A DNA stretch of 64,000 bases from Basidiobolus meristosporus CBS 931.73 (Eukaryota > Basidiobolomycota > Basidiobolomycetes > Basidiobolales > Basidiobolaceae). The stretch lies in NCBI GenBank assembly GCA_002104905.1, contig MCFE01000322.1, positions 31,379 to 95,378 on the forward strand. Direction: 5' to 3'. The position numbers and the translations under genes are program-made. Shown here one piece after another: positions 12,072 to 24,396 of the stretch; the first letter of the stretch is position 1, and each line of letters begins with the position of its first letter. Below the pieces are notes generated by a model. It saw nothing but the letters and a program-made list of their open reading frames with translations. It was not told the origin of the DNA and made no database searches.

Positions 12072-13902
12072 TCTAAAGCCCTCTCGAAGGTGGCCTGTAT
12101 TGGTGTTGGTACAAATACTCGTAGATTTTAGCACCAGACTGAGAGCTTGCTTCTCATTGGCACGCCTACCCTACGTTACTAAGAATATAACTACGCCTCG
12201 AATCAGCTTGCTGTCACCGTGATTGTATGCTTCTCGTGGTGTATAATAAACAGCTGTTTCACTTTCATAAAAAGTATGCTACAAATAACTCTTCCGGTCA
12301 TGTCATTAGAGTTATTTATACCAACAGTGTATTCAAGTAAGACCCAAATGTTGGTACGGCAACACTCGGATTTATTAATAAGTTACTGGTGTCATTGATG
12401 TTGCTGTTCCTCTAGCATTTACAACCACGAACGGTATTGGCAGTAACCAGCCTCCATCACCAATGGGTTTGGTGGATTTTCTTGTCATGTACGGACATCT
12501 CAGTGGAAGATTGCTTTTATCAAATCCAAATCTTGGTCAACCAACTGGGATTCTTTCTTGACGTGATATTGGCCATTCTCCATTATTCAGGCTGAGTAAT
12601 CGCGATTTTAGCCGTTCTGATTAATTTGTGGTTCGGCCTTCCTGGTCACACTTGACTACTGATGTATCAAGAGAAACAATCCTTTCGCAGAAAACAACAA
12701 ACCGAGCAAACTCACCTAGGACGGGAATTTTTAGAGCTCTTCGGGAAATCCAATTGAGTGGGGTGGTTGGATATCCAGTCGAGTCTCAATTGGATTGGCA
12801 GTAAAATTGCAAGCAGCCCCAACACTGTAGGTTGATGCATGCTGTGTTGTGTTCGAGACTGAACAAGAGCAGTTCAATACCCTGATTGAACATCCTCAGT
12901 AAGTGGTAAGCAGCTCAGACCAAACATTTGCCAGTCATATGTGCGTTGCGTACTCAAACCCAGCTCCATGAGTATCACGCATAACATCATGCTAAAATCG
13001 TCACAAGCAAGAGAGTGTAAATCAACGCCCCCCATACATTGCATGCGTCTAATTAAAGGGTTGCAAACGGTTCAACGAACCCTAGATGGTAGTGTATGTT
13101 CTAGTTACGTCATTCAGTGAAGTATTCTTTTTCTGGCCCATGGGGTAGAATTATAGACACTTTGGATCTTGCAAAGATACTACAAGCGGCCTAATATAAG
13201 GAACTGAATGAGTTTGAATCAACTCCCCATTGAGCACCTAGTTTTCGAAATTTAGGTGATCTTGAGTCACTCACAGGAGGAGTTGCATACTTACTAAAGC
13301 AAAGCCATCGTGGCCGATATGACATCCCCTGAGGTTTGCACGTTTCATCCAGCTATAGCTTAATATCATCAGAGGTTTTACTCACCTTCATGATTACTCA
13401 ACAACTGCCTTGAGGCGTCATAGGTAGTATGTTGTCAACATATTTCACCACATCCTATATCTAACCAAAAACTGGGCGGGGAAGCATTGGTGACCTCTAA
13501 TGCCCCAGTTGATTTGGATGCTCTATTAACAATCGGACGATCCAATTAATTACTACAAGGGAGTAATGTGAAGGTTGAATTGGTAATAGAAGTTTACGCG
13601 AGCATAGAGCCTAAAATATCCGATCTTTGGGGTTGATTCAGTACTTTCCATGCATCGATGCACATGCACATATGCACACCACTCGGATTTAGAGACTTCC
13701 AACATCCCTGCTTTGCAATTAAGTTGCCAACCAACTCAATGTCGTGTTCTTCCTTTCCCTCATTCCCTGACATTCGATTCAGTGCTAACCTTGTCTTCTA
13801 CCAATAGACTAGCCAACAACCTCTTCCTTAAAAGCTACGACCTGCATTCTGATAGAGTTCCTTCATAGACTTGGTGTAGAACTGTCTTTATGGCCGTCTA
13901 AA
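12072..13902. other. Long intergenic region, no gene seen
   Basis: About 1.8 kb with no frame worth calling. The right end is the promoter and 5' leader of the CSC1-like gene, including a three-codon upstream ORF at 13890-13901. Confidence 0.45.
13890..13901 (+). promoter_or_regulatory. Minimal upstream ORF before the CSC1-like start
   Basis: ATG GCC GTC TAA ends one base before the main ATG at 13903. If it lies in the mature leader, ribosomes would have to leak past it or reinitiate almost at once, so it could damp translation. This is inference from position only. Confidence 0.4.
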
Positions 13903-16900
13903 ATGGCAACTCTGGATACCGCCAAAAATTATTCACCCACCCTGGTTGGAATTGCTACCCAATTTGGTTTGACAACTGCGCTTTCTTGTGCGAGTTTTGT
14001 AGCCTTTGAAATACACCGTCGCTGGGGACTAACACAGCACCTCTACAACACTCGGTGTCGATTAAAGAGGTAATTGTTTGATCATAGGCGAGATATCAAA
14101 ATGATGTCGGTTTCTAAACTCCATCATAGAAACGCCACACCACAGCCACCGCGGACACCATTCGCCTGGATAGGAACGGTCCTTTCGTTCAAGGAATCCT
14201 TCTACTTGACTCATGTGGGACTCGACTGCGTGATATACCTGCGCTTTCTGAAGATGTCCTTTCAGTTGCTGCTTTTTAGCACGCTCACTATAGCAGCTAT
14301 TCTTATGCCGCTTAATTTCTTTGCCCAGGAGGCCGTTTTAATAGATGTGGAGAAAGTCTCCATAGGAAACATCCCGGATGGATCCAACATGCTTTGGATT
14401 CATTGGTTGCTTATATACTTCTTCTCTCTTTCAGTGTTGTACCTGCTGTATAGGAACACTAACGATTACGTCAAGTTGCGGATGAAGTATATCCAAAAAT
14501 TGGCATCCAAAGGAGCCATCCGGGCGAGAACAGTCATGGTCACCCACGTTCCTGACACGCTCAAACACGAGGAGAGGCTAAGGGCCTATTTTGGAGGTTT
14601 GGGCATCGGGGAAGTCGAGTCGGTTACCCTGATTAGGTTAACGACCAAGATCTCCCGGAAACTCAAAAGACGGGAGGCCATCCTTCGAGACTTGGAGCTG
14701 GCTCACATCGAGTTGATGCTAAACCTGCTATCCGATGTTAAGAAGAATGGGATCAAAGCGCTTTACCCCGAGGCTAACGAAAGGAATCTACCCAAGCATA
14801 TTTCCCACGCCTGGCAATTACTAGTGGGATACACTCAAAGCAATCGTCATGTGGATAGTGGTTCCGACCTCCCCATAAGCGATCTGCGGCCAATCTGGGA
14901 CATATTGAATGGAATTGATCGTCGAATACTGGACAAATACCAACCTGTTCGTAAAACCGGCTTGTTACGAACCGGTGAGAGCGTTATCACGATAGACTAC
15001 TTGCTGGGAAAGTTCAACAAACTGGACAGGCGGATAGCAGAGTTGAGACAAGTTGCCGAGAACGCGCATTATTACAAGCCAACTGGAACTGCCTTTATTA
15101 CCTTCAGAGAACAATCAGCTGCACAATTATGTGCACAAAGTATAGCTAGCTCGAGCCCTCACCAGTGTGTTACTAAACTCGCCCCTGAGCCTCGGGATAT
15201 CCTATGGGAAAACCATACCCGAAGTAACAATAACAAATTTATACGTCGGGTGATAGTCAACATCAGCATATGGTACACCTTTGCCTCACTATTGATTGAC
15301 TACTGCAACGTTGATGCCTAACTTCACCTGTTCCTTAGGGCTCTCACCATCTTGTGGCTCTTCCCCTCTACCTACTTCCTAAGCCTAGCTTCGTATGAAA
15401 AGCTATCGGAAAAGGTGCCCTATCTGGCCATCGTTGTTAGTAATACCCCCTGGGTCAAGTCATTAATCCAAACCGTATTGCCGTCGATTCTGATGTCAAC
15501 CTTTATGGTCGCTATGCCAAACATCTTCCTCGGTAACTGCTTTGTACGCAACTGATGTCCTCCGCATCCAAGCTAACCAGTGGATCTACAAACATAGGGG
15601 TATCCTATCAGCAGTGTTATTCATCATACTCCGAGTTGGAGATTTCAACCATCAATCGGTACTATCGATTTATAATTTTCAACGTCCTCTTCGTGTTCCT
15701 TCTGGGTTACGCATTTGTGGATGTCATCATCGAAGTCATCCAATCCCCCACCCACATAACGAATGTCCTGGCCGATAACCTACCGAAGGTAAGTGGTCTG
15801 GGCACGTCTTCGCTTGGGCGTGATGTGGCGCTAAGATCACCTTTGCATCTTACAGGGAGCGGCATTCTTTATCAATTATGTGATCCTGCAGACCTCCTCG
15901 CACGGATTCGAGATTTTGCAGATTGGTGTTCCTCTCTTCTACACGTATCTATTCGGAAATAGGTTCGTGGCCAAAACCCCGCGAGACTTGCAGAAGTGCC
16001 AGAAGCCGTACCCGTTCCCATACTATTACTACCTCCCAACCCATATCCTTATACTTGTCATATGTATCACCTACTCTATCATCAATCCCCTAATCTTGGT
16101 GTTTGGGGTGATCTACTACGGGATCGCAATCGTGGTGTATCGCTACCAGTTCGCGTATGCTTATACGAAGCAGTACGAGGCGAATGGTCGTTATTGGAGA
16201 TACATGTTTAGATATGTGTCGGACGGGTTGATCATATTTCAACTTGCGATGATCGGTTTGCTGGCTCTGAAGAAGGCGGTAACTGCCAGTCTGGCCCTCC
16301 TACCACTTCTGGGTGGCACGATCTACTTCAAATTTTACCATCGGAATACGTTCCGCGCATTAATGAAGTATGTTCCACTCGAGTCCCTGAAGGATCGAAC
16401 GAAGCCGGCCTACATTTCAGGACAACTTCAGCTGGAACTGGACGAATCTTCGCACATCGATATCGACAGCGATAACTCTATGAATAAGAGCACACCATGT
16501 TGTGATGTCTCTTATCGGGAAAACTATGAGATTGACCCACCTAGATTGCAGCCTAACGTTGTAAGAGAGGAGTCTGAGATACCGCCAGCGATAGCCATCT
16601 CACCCACATTCAAGGCATGCTCGGATACGGATAGTTTGACAATTCCAGACGGCTCTGATATACCAAGTCCAACGATCGGTCCAATCCAGAGAGCCCAACG
16701 GATAAGCCGAAGAGGCACCTCCGAAGCAAGGGGAAAGCGGGCCTCCACGACACTACACTCATCACCGTCCAAACGCCGATTCCAGAGGATTCAAAGCCAA
16801 ATCCTCTCCAACCCACTTCTCACACTCTTTCTCAGCCCGTTTGCCCACACTTCGAATATTCTTTCCGACCCGGATCGCCTATCCCCAAATCCGGTTCAGC

Positions 16901-17424
16901 CCAGCCGTGAGATATACCAGGACGAAACGAGCGTGTTCGAAACTTACTTGCATCCGGATTTTATCCGGTCTTTGCCGGGTAGAGTGTGGCTTCCGATAGA
17001 TCCCATGGCAAGACATTTCGATTTGGACGAAGGTGTAATCGAACGTGAAGAATGTCTCACCTCCTCCCATTACCCCGAAAATCACACTTCCATAATCTGC
17101 TACAGAGGGAACTCAAGTGACATGCCACCAATACCGGAGAATGGTGAGGCCGCCAAACTCGAAGCCCATGGGGATACGGTCTTTAATACGATCCATCATC
17201 TGGCCTATGCTCCTGACCCCAGTACCCCTGGGAGTGACTCTGGCTCAACGTTCCGCCAACCGGTCACAACACGTGGTACTGGAAGCTCGATTATGGAGCT
17301 AATAGGAGGAGCCATTCATGGATTCAATAGTTTTGACCACGAACCCATCAGCCCAACCTTGTCGGCTCAAGTGAAAAAGCAACATACGCGCAGATCATCC
17401 ATCTCCAGTGGATTAAGCACGTAA
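13903..17424 (+). CDS. CSC1/OSCA/TMEM63-type osmosensitive cation channel
   Basis: Five exons (13903-14069, 14130-15272, 15339-15532, 15598-15788, 15856-17424) encode 1087 aa. The N-terminal helix lies in exon 1. It is followed by the late-exocytosis-associated region, with FAWIGTVLSFKES and VGLDCVIYLRFLKMSFQL, typical of this family. A cytosolic loop holds an RRM-like fold (TVMVTHVP...) with a helical insertion. The pore region follows, with IWALTILWLFPSTYF, a RYYRFIIFNVLFVFLLGY helix, INYVILQTSSHGF and QFAYAYTKQYE. The last 380 residues are a Ser/Thr/Pro-rich cytosolic tail. CSC1 and OSCA proteins are mechanically or hyperosmotically gated cation channels of the plasma membrane or endomembranes. 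Introns are 60-67 nt with CTAAC-type branch sites. The tail is longer than in yeast Csc1 and may carry regulation. Confidence 0.92.
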
Positions 17425-17797
17425 GAGTACAAAAGCAAGAGGTATGAACATTGATTTATGTATTTTATTGGCTGTATTAGTGTTTTCATAGCTGCCTCTG
17501 CTGAAGAACCCCATTCTCCTCCGGATTCTTTAGTTGTCGGGCTCGCTTTGCAACTGTAAATAAATGTGTGCAAAATAAATATTTAACGTAGAGCTCACTG
17601 CACGCCTTGCCTTCGCATCATGGGAGAATAGATGGTAAAAGAATATATTGCTAGATTTCAATGAAATATTGGAACGGCGAATAGATGTATAGTTTTTTGT
17701 GGGAACGAATCAGAAGAATTATTTCTACCATAGCGGTAACTGTTATGTCTTAAGCTCTATGAATCTAACATCGATCTCGAAGCATTGTTTATGACAA
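17425..17797. other. Intergenic between convergent genes
   Basis: AT-rich shared 3' flank of the CSC1-like gene (+) and the Mio gene (-). No gene is seen. Confidence 0.5.
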
Positions 17798-20700
17798 TTA
17801 ATTCCATTGGCAATTGCAATGACAGTCAGATACTGGACATTCACTGTGTCTTGAGAACCATTCTAGGATATGGGAGGCATGGCCTCCATGTCGGCATTTT
17901 TGACACCAAGTAAACCACATGCCAAAGTTTGTTGGTGAGTTTCCTGCATCACGAGATCAATAGGCGCTCAATTTGTACACAAACGAAGCACATGTTACCT
18001 TGGTTTCCATCCGGTTGCCCCCCAAACGACGACTTCTTGGTGGAATCCATGGGGGTGCCCAGATTCAGCAAGCATAGTGAGCATCTTGGTAGCGGCTTTC
18101 GGCAACTAGGGCAGCATGTAGACTAAGAGATCCATGATGGTGAGCGCATTAGATCATTGGATATCAGCATGCTGGCCAAATCACTTACCCCCACTCGTTT
18201 GTTCGAGTCTCCACTAATCCCACCTACGCCCATCCGCCTACCATCTCTACCTCTGTTACCAGGGGCGATGGATGAATGCGCAACGCTCTGACTGCAGAAA
18301 TTACACCTAACATAGACCTGAGGAGGAGTAATATCTGCCGATCTGGTACCCATCTTCTTGCCTCTCGCGATGTCGAAATGCGCACGAATGTGGTAGAGTT
18401 GCCAACGATCCAATAACAGACGATAGCTTCGGTTTTAAATAACAGTTAGACGACAATCATGATTTGCACGAGATTTCAGAGATCTATACTTTTCTGTCCA
18501 TTCATGAACCCGTTGATCTTTGAATCGCCGAGGTACACAATAACTCATCACCAAGCTTGCCGTTTGGATGTCTCCAGTATTATTTACATATTGCTCCATT
18601 AAATCTGCGCCTTGGCTAGTAAGTCCGGTTAGGATAAGGCCTTCAACATCTCCGGTGACAAGCATTTTGGAAACAGTCGAATCTACATAGCCAACGAGCT
18701 TCACAGACGCTTAATGCAAAGAACTATCGGACGAAACAAACAAACCATATATTACCTCATCGTCATTCAAAAATCGGATGGCCACACCAAGGCGGTCTCG
18801 CAATGGCAACTCTTCATGCTCTAGCACCACCTTCCAGTCGCCAGATGAGATGTATCCAAATATAGCTCTTAAATAAGGATCGGATAATTCTAGGCTTAGA
18901 GTTCTACAGAGATCCTGCCAGATTGTAGAGCTGCGGCCTTCCTTGTTAGAATGGCCAGCAAGTGCAGTAGAAATTAACTTGAGTCTTTCATCTAAAGTGA
19001 CATTAGTGGATCAGTATTGATGCTTAAGGTGCTGGAGCGAACAGGATACTTACCTTTGCTGTTGCTCAGGATTCTTATAGCCTTTGTGAAATCCGCATGG
19101 AATAAAGCCCAACCGGCAGCCTTTTCAAATTCCCCGTTGAGCTCCAGGCTATTCCGACAAAGATTAGCACCTTACTGCAAAAACCAAGCCATCAGAGAAC
19201 CCGCACTTACTTTGAGAGCACTTTATCAAGCTCGGATCTCGTGAATCCCCAACCACACATAACGAGTGCTAACTTGCGTTGTAAAGTTCGGGAACTTGAG
19301 GCCATGTAGATTTCGTCGCTTTCAGTACTTGTACTGGCTGGCAGGTAGTTGTTGGCTGAGTTTGTGCTGGCGGTAGAGCTGCGTGCAGTAAGTTGGGATC
19401 TTCGTTTAGGTGAAAGCGCTAAACATTTGGCGGACCATGTTAAACTTCACAAATTGTATTCATGCAAAGTATTCCAGCTTACCCCGTATATCTTCAAGCA
19501 CAGTTTGGATTCCCTGGAAACTAAAATCGTAATTCCCGATCTTGGCTTTACCAGCAGCGGTTAGCTCTTCCGCTTCTGTTTTTGAAATTTGGTTAAAGGT
19601 CAAATAGTATTGCAATTAGCGAAAGTACATTCGGCAAATCAAAAAAGATACGAAGCAGCCACTCCCACAGTTCCTTCAAAGGCCGTGATTCTGTGATGAT
19701 AGGCAGGTTATCGGAGGTCTAATAGCACATTGTTAATGGACATCAGAAAATGGCTGATATTAGGAAGAAGTCTTACATTCATGGAGTAGCCTTTGATAGC
19801 ACGATTTTTCATAATAACCGATATATCAAATTGAAGATCGGAAGTGCCGCTGGATTCTGATGAAATCTGCAATGTTGACTTTGCACTTTTGAACAGCTTT
19901 TTCCCACCGATGTTGCTATCAAGAGCCAGCTGAGCCATAAACCTCCCGAGGGCATCACTGCTCTTCATCTCCTTTCCGTTATCCATATTTGGTGTTTCTT
20001 TGTGCGAATTATCCATCGTATTTTCAACCTCGGTTTCGACCTGGGAGATGTTTTTGTTGCCAGCAATTAGAAGGTTTCCGCTTGGCTTCCACGCAATCTT
20101 GAATGATTCTTGGATTGTTACGTTTTCAATCAACGAATCTTTGTTGACTGAAAGCAGATGATACGTTGAGGAATTCGAGGAGTACGGAACCCAGGTAAAT
20201 GAAGCAAGCGGTCTAGAAAACAGTTTTGCTGATAATAGTTCAGTATACGAAGCATCTGGTAGAACAAGAAACATTCTTACTTTGTCTGCATTTCCAAAGT
20301 ACAGGCACATCGCACTCATCTTCTGGATTACTATACCCAATTGAGGCAGAGCTGGATTGAACACTGGCCAGTTTATCCGAGACGTTACCAATGCCGCCTA
20401 CGCCAACTGTAGTTCCCGAACCCATAACATTCGAGGTACCACCCACCGCAGCTGACTTTATAACGTTGCCAGTATTGATCATATCTCCGGGCAACGGCAC
20501 CCTAGAAGTATTCAAGGCATTGCCAGTCATATAGCTGCTACCACCGCTCAAGAGCATGCTATTTGTGTCAGCAAAGTTTCCGTTAACTCCGTAGCCAGCT
20601 GAGCTTCTGTTGGGATATAGCGTGGAGGAAGTATAAACTTTGGTCGTTCCTTCTTGAATATCCCATATGCGAACGTAATTCGATTCCTTCCCAAGTGTAG

Positions 20701-22200
20701 CTAATAGACCGGATCTACGTGGGGAAAAGGCCATATTCGACAGGCCCGCCGACCTGGTTGACCCATTGATTGTTAATACTTGGAAAATATCGTCAAGGAC
20801 ACTACAAAGCAAAGCAATGGTATCTGAAATGGCATTGTCAAAAAGGATATTGCTTCAGTGGGCTTTCGGATATCCCAGATCTTTACTATTCCATCTTCCG
20901 TGTGTGATGCAAATCTATAAGGATGAAATGGATCCACACTAATCCCATATATTGCTTTGGTAGCAAAAATTACACCTGGGGGGCTGCTGGAATCCGCTAC
21001 AAAATAAAAGCTGGCATCAGTCAAGTGCCCAATGGTAGTTCAGTTGTTTTGTTGGCTTGCCTCGAACGTCGTACACACGCAGCCATTTTAATCCCATGCC
21101 AGCCACTAACTGGGATGGTGAGTCTGGAAACCATGCGCATGATGTGATTGCCTCCGAAGAGCCATACTGTTGAATAGGCCTGACATCTTCATTACGGGTG
21201 TAGCTGAAAAAGGGTAAGAATGTGCAAGGAGACTCGCAATAAATTATCATATATACTCACGCGGATGAGACCATCTGTTTAAGTGGGTTCGTATCTGACG
21301 GCAGTGGATTCATTCCCATTCGAGCTGGTTCTATTTTGCGTTAGTAATAAAATCAGAAAACTTCCCGGAATATATATAATTACCAAAAGTAGGCTCGTTC
21401 CCGTTGGTACGAATGGAAACAACTTTCTTGGGTGTCGCGTGAACTCCGTCATTATGAAAGAATGGACTTTTCTCGGCTGGAACACTCTTTCCGACGCTGC
21501 CACTGAAGCTGTCTTCCCGGGTAAGTGTTGGTCTGAAGGTGTTGGATCCGACATTCGTTGGAGCACCACGCGCTTGCTGCACGTCCCATATCATTAAACA
21601 ATAATCATTTCGTACTTTATCCAACCCAGTGGCTAGAAGTTTCGGCTCCGCGTCAGAAAACGCCACCACATTACAAGCTCTAGAGTGCCGTATGTTAAAG
21701 GAAGGGTACGTTTGCTGCTGTGCAAATGACAAAGGTCTATTGAAACTTTTATTAGTCGGAGAAGTAATATATGGTGAGGAATCGACGGGCGCGCTGTTGC
21801 TCAAACGGACTAGTAAGGTTCGTCCTGTGGTCAGACCAACGGCTATCAAATCAGGATATGAAGGGTCTGGTGACCAGGCAAAACACTTCACATATTAATA
21901 AGCTCTATTTAGCACCAAATCACCGGCTAACGTCAGCAAGAAAGTTACCTTCATCAACGGGACGTCCGAATTCACCGCAATCATGGAAATTTCAGGACTG
22001 TCTCCAGCCATCTATGAGGAAGGAACACAAACCGAAGGTTGTTTAGCAGAGGCTACAATGTGCATTATAAGGTTAATAGGTTTCCTACGTACTCTAGGTG
22101 CTACCCATTCATAAAGTCTTAAATCTGTAGAACCGATAATAAATTGGTTCTGATCTGGGTGTGGAGACCACACCACTCTCTGGTTTCGAATGGTATTCAT
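17798..22200 (-). CDS. SEA4: Mio/SEA4 homologue, GATOR2 (SEACAT) WD40 subunit
   Basis: Seventeen exons: 22093-22200, 21949-22011, 21384-21885, 21261-21330, 21061-21203, 20851-20996, 20281-20779, 19777-20228, 19652-19718, 19483-19575, 19211-19418, 19054-19148, 18756-18991, 18490-18698, 18189-18426, 17999-18122 and 17798-17943. They give 1132 aa. An N-terminal WD40 propeller starts [13 protein letters not shown] and includes [40 protein letters not shown] and [10 protein letters not shown]. An alpha-solenoid follows ([24 protein letters not shown]). The C-terminal zinc module has [25 protein letters not shown] and [16 protein letters not shown]. Mio/Sea4 belongs to the vacuolar-lysosomal SEACAT/GATOR2 complex, which relieves GATOR1 inhibition of TORC1 when amino acids are present. 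Intron 5 is a GC-AG intron. Intron 6 has U12 signals and apparent AT-AA ends. All phases agree. Confidence 0.93.
20780..20850 (-). other. U12-type (minor spliceosome) intron, AT-AA ends
   Basis: This 71-nt intron starts ATATCCTTT, an exact U12 5' splice site. It contains GTCCTTGAC, an 8/9 match to the U12 branch consensus TTCCTTRAY, with the branch A at 20793 and 13 nt before the end. No GT donor gives the right frame. Removal up to CCAA joins RKPTEA to VLTING in frame and as expected for Mio. Stopping at the AG one base later would shift the frame into a stop. Confidence 0.7.
20997..21060 (-). other. GC-AG intron in the Mio gene
   Basis: The donor reads CGAG|GCAAGC and the acceptor TTTTGTAG. 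No GT donor exists between the last conserved residue of exon 5 and the acceptor, and the phases agree, joining RVYDVR to ADSSSPP. Confidence 0.75.
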
Positions 22201-22582
22201 TTCTTCGCTACCACTAATCTAAGAAGCAACACTACGCTAATCGCCAATAAATGCTCACAAATATTCTCACATTACCCATCTATTTGATTAATGTTCATAT
22301 GATCGTTCACCCCAGCACTAAGGCTCCGATTTTCGAAATATCAAGTATCGGATTTATGATGGCACATGATAATCGGTATTCTAGTCTTCGAATGATGAAA
22401 GTCAGGCCACGTCTCATGCAATACAATAAGGGAACACGTTAACAAGCTGCATAACATACACCAAAGTTAGACCAGATTCATTCAACCACTGTTGATAAAT
22501 ATTTTGATTGGGCAAATATTTTTTCTTTAATGGTTTCAAAAGAAGGTGGAGTTCGTTTACTACTTGTTTCTTGAATATAAGA
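22201..22582. promoter_or_regulatory. Shared divergent promoter, Mio gene and Mog1
   Basis: The 382 bp between two outward-facing start codons must hold both promoters. No clear TATA box is seen on either side. Confidence 0.5.
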
Positions 22583-23336
22583 ATGACGGTTGCCTTGGCA
22601 AATAAAGAATTATTCGGCGGTGCGATCACCACCTATGTCCCAACCACTTTTATTGACATAAGGTAATCCCATATGGAATTGGACTTGGAGCTGTCTGTAC
22701 TGATGTATCCTGTTGTATTCACAATAGTCAGTTGCGCGAAGTTCCAGACAACCAGGAGGTCTATGTAGATACTAATACGGACCAGAGTGTTATTGTGGAA
22801 TTATTAGAATTGGCTGAAGAAGCAGCAGATGCCGATTGTGCTAGGTATTACTTTCAGACTGTTCTTTAAAAGCAAGTTCCTCACACCATATACTTAGCTA
22901 TCACTTCAAACAAATTGCTGAGCATAACGATGCTTCGGCAGAGAACCAAATACTCAAGGTAGTTCAGCTAGAAGACTCTGAAGTGCCCAACCTACCGTAA
23001 GGAAAAAGTGATATATTCTCAGGAGGTTTATACTAACTACATATTGTGCTCTAATGTAGTAAGGACGCCAAAAAATATTTACTTGTTGGAAGACAAACTA
23101 TTTCCAAATATAACGAATCAGATCCCAACGCTCGGAATGTTGTGAACATATACTTGGCCGTCTTCCGAATTCCTAAGATCACTACAGATATCATTGTGAG
23201 CTACAATCATCCAGTTGTAATTGGACCTACAAGCAGCAGCCGAGATACTCAAGCAGGTTCAGTAGACGAAGTCGAGAATAACTTCAAGAAGATTCTTGCT
23301 TCATTCAATATTAATGACTGGTCACTCTTTTGCTGA
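22583..23336 (+). CDS. MOG1: Ran-binding nuclear import factor Mog1
   Basis: Four exons (22583-22662, 22728-22844, 22898-22996, 23060-23336) encode 190 aa, the normal Mog1 length. The N terminus KELFGGAITTYVPTTFIDIS leads into the hallmark QLREVPDNQEVYVD. After that come QSVIVELLELAEEA, YHFKQIAEHNDA, a KYLLVGRQTISKYNE strand turn and NIYLAVFRIPKITTDIIVSYN. Mog1 binds Ran (Gsp1), helps release its nucleotide and supports nuclear protein import. Phase is 2 at all three introns (50-68 nt). It shares a 382-bp promoter region with the Mio gene on the other strand. The last 40 residues (FKKILASFNINDWSLF) are the usual C-terminal helix and strand. Confidence 0.93.
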
Positions 23337-24142
23337 AATAAACATTGAGCTTGACTTTATTGTGTCACGTTGAAACAGATCCCAGGAGATTTGAGTATCT
23401 TTGGGTTTCAAGGTGCGTTTGCTGATGAGAGGTCTGGATAGGATGCTGGACTTTCAAATAAGGGCCTGCGCTGAAGTCGGCTCTATCTTATGACGAGATA
23501 TAACGTATGATCGATGCTGCTAATTAGCTCGAATATTTATCCTGAAAGAATTTCCTGGATGGAGAGCAAAAGGTGCATATGACACAACATTAAAGTAGCA
23601 TTTGTAGTAGGGATTCCTTTTCGAGAACAATTGATTTGCTGTGTTGTAATCCGTATTTTATGCATTCCTCTAAGCAGTATGCAACACGTGGCAAAGCTGA
23701 TTCAAACATAAGCCAGTCTCCATTCGACATTCATGCAACTGGTGGGCTCTTACTGTAATAGCACAGGATGCTAACGGTGAAATCTAGCATTCGTTCAATC
23801 ATTTGCGATCTCCATCAGTCATGCATGAAAGCTCCTAGAAAGCGGTGAGCTACAAATTGTGGCACTCAGGCATATCAGATAGCTGCAAAAGAGTATTCAC
23901 CTAATCAGGCATCTTGGTTAGTATGCAGCAATTTATAGACACATCAAGCTCGAAGAATAGTATCGAATCTACTCCTGCAATAGTTGTTTACAAATACACG
24001 TGTATTGCTTAATCCCAGTAGATCACTGGAGGAGGTATTGTGGAACAAATATTGTTACTATAATCCTTTAAATCTTAGCAGGGAGCCCCTTCAGAACCTA
24101 TGCTCCCATTTCTAAATTAGCTCTAACACTAACTTAACCACC
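23337..24142. other. Intergenic, no gene seen
   Basis: 3' flank of MOG1 and promoter of the SPT small-subunit gene. No motif-bearing frame is seen. Confidence 0.5.
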
Positions 24143-24396
24143 ATGACTTCCAATCCTTTAATCCGGAGAGTCATCCAGAAGCACTATCAATACGAGCTTG
24201 TAACCGCTCTGTATATGTTAGAGCCATGGGAAAAAGCCATTTTTCGTATCCTTTTTACACATTGATGTTGGTCGTAGATTCTTTAGCTTGATTCCTTGAT
24301 TTTCTGAATTCAGATACCGTGACGCTTCTCATCCTCCTGGTACCGGTGTACTCTGCCTATCTTTACCTCTCCAAGAGCCTGTTCGGGACCTTGTAG
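24143..24396 (+). CDS. Small subunit of serine palmitoyltransferase (ssSPT family)
   Basis: Two short exons (24143-24245 and 24314-24396) give 61 aa. Residues 17-29 read YELVTALYMLEPW, which is nearly the diagnostic core of animal SPTSSA/B. A single transmembrane helix (TVTLLILLVPVYSAYLYL) follows. Small subunits bind the LCB1-LCB2 heterodimer in the ER and raise the activity of serine palmitoyltransferase, the first step of sphingolipid synthesis, and set acyl-CoA preference. The length suits the family. The two exons make sense only after removal of an intron with textbook U12 splice signals. The exons are too short for usual gene finders, so this gene could easily be missed. Confidence 0.88.
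24246..24313 (+). other. U12-type (minor spliceosome) intron, GT-AG ends
   Basis: This 68-nt intron starts GTATCCTTT, a 9/9 match to the U12 5' splice site. It has TTCCTTGAT at 24292-24300, a 9/9 match to the U12 branch consensus TTCCTTRAY, with the branch A 14 nt before the AG. There is no polypyrimidine tract. Phase 1 joins AIF to HTVTLL. Confidence 0.85.

Noticed and set aside
14070-14087. An 18-nt micro-intron in the CSC1-like gene (GTAATTGTTTGATCATAG)
   Set aside because: It would restore the frame, but a normal 60-nt intron ending CCATCATAG at 14129 with a CTAAAC branch site also does so, and joins to the expected family sequence.
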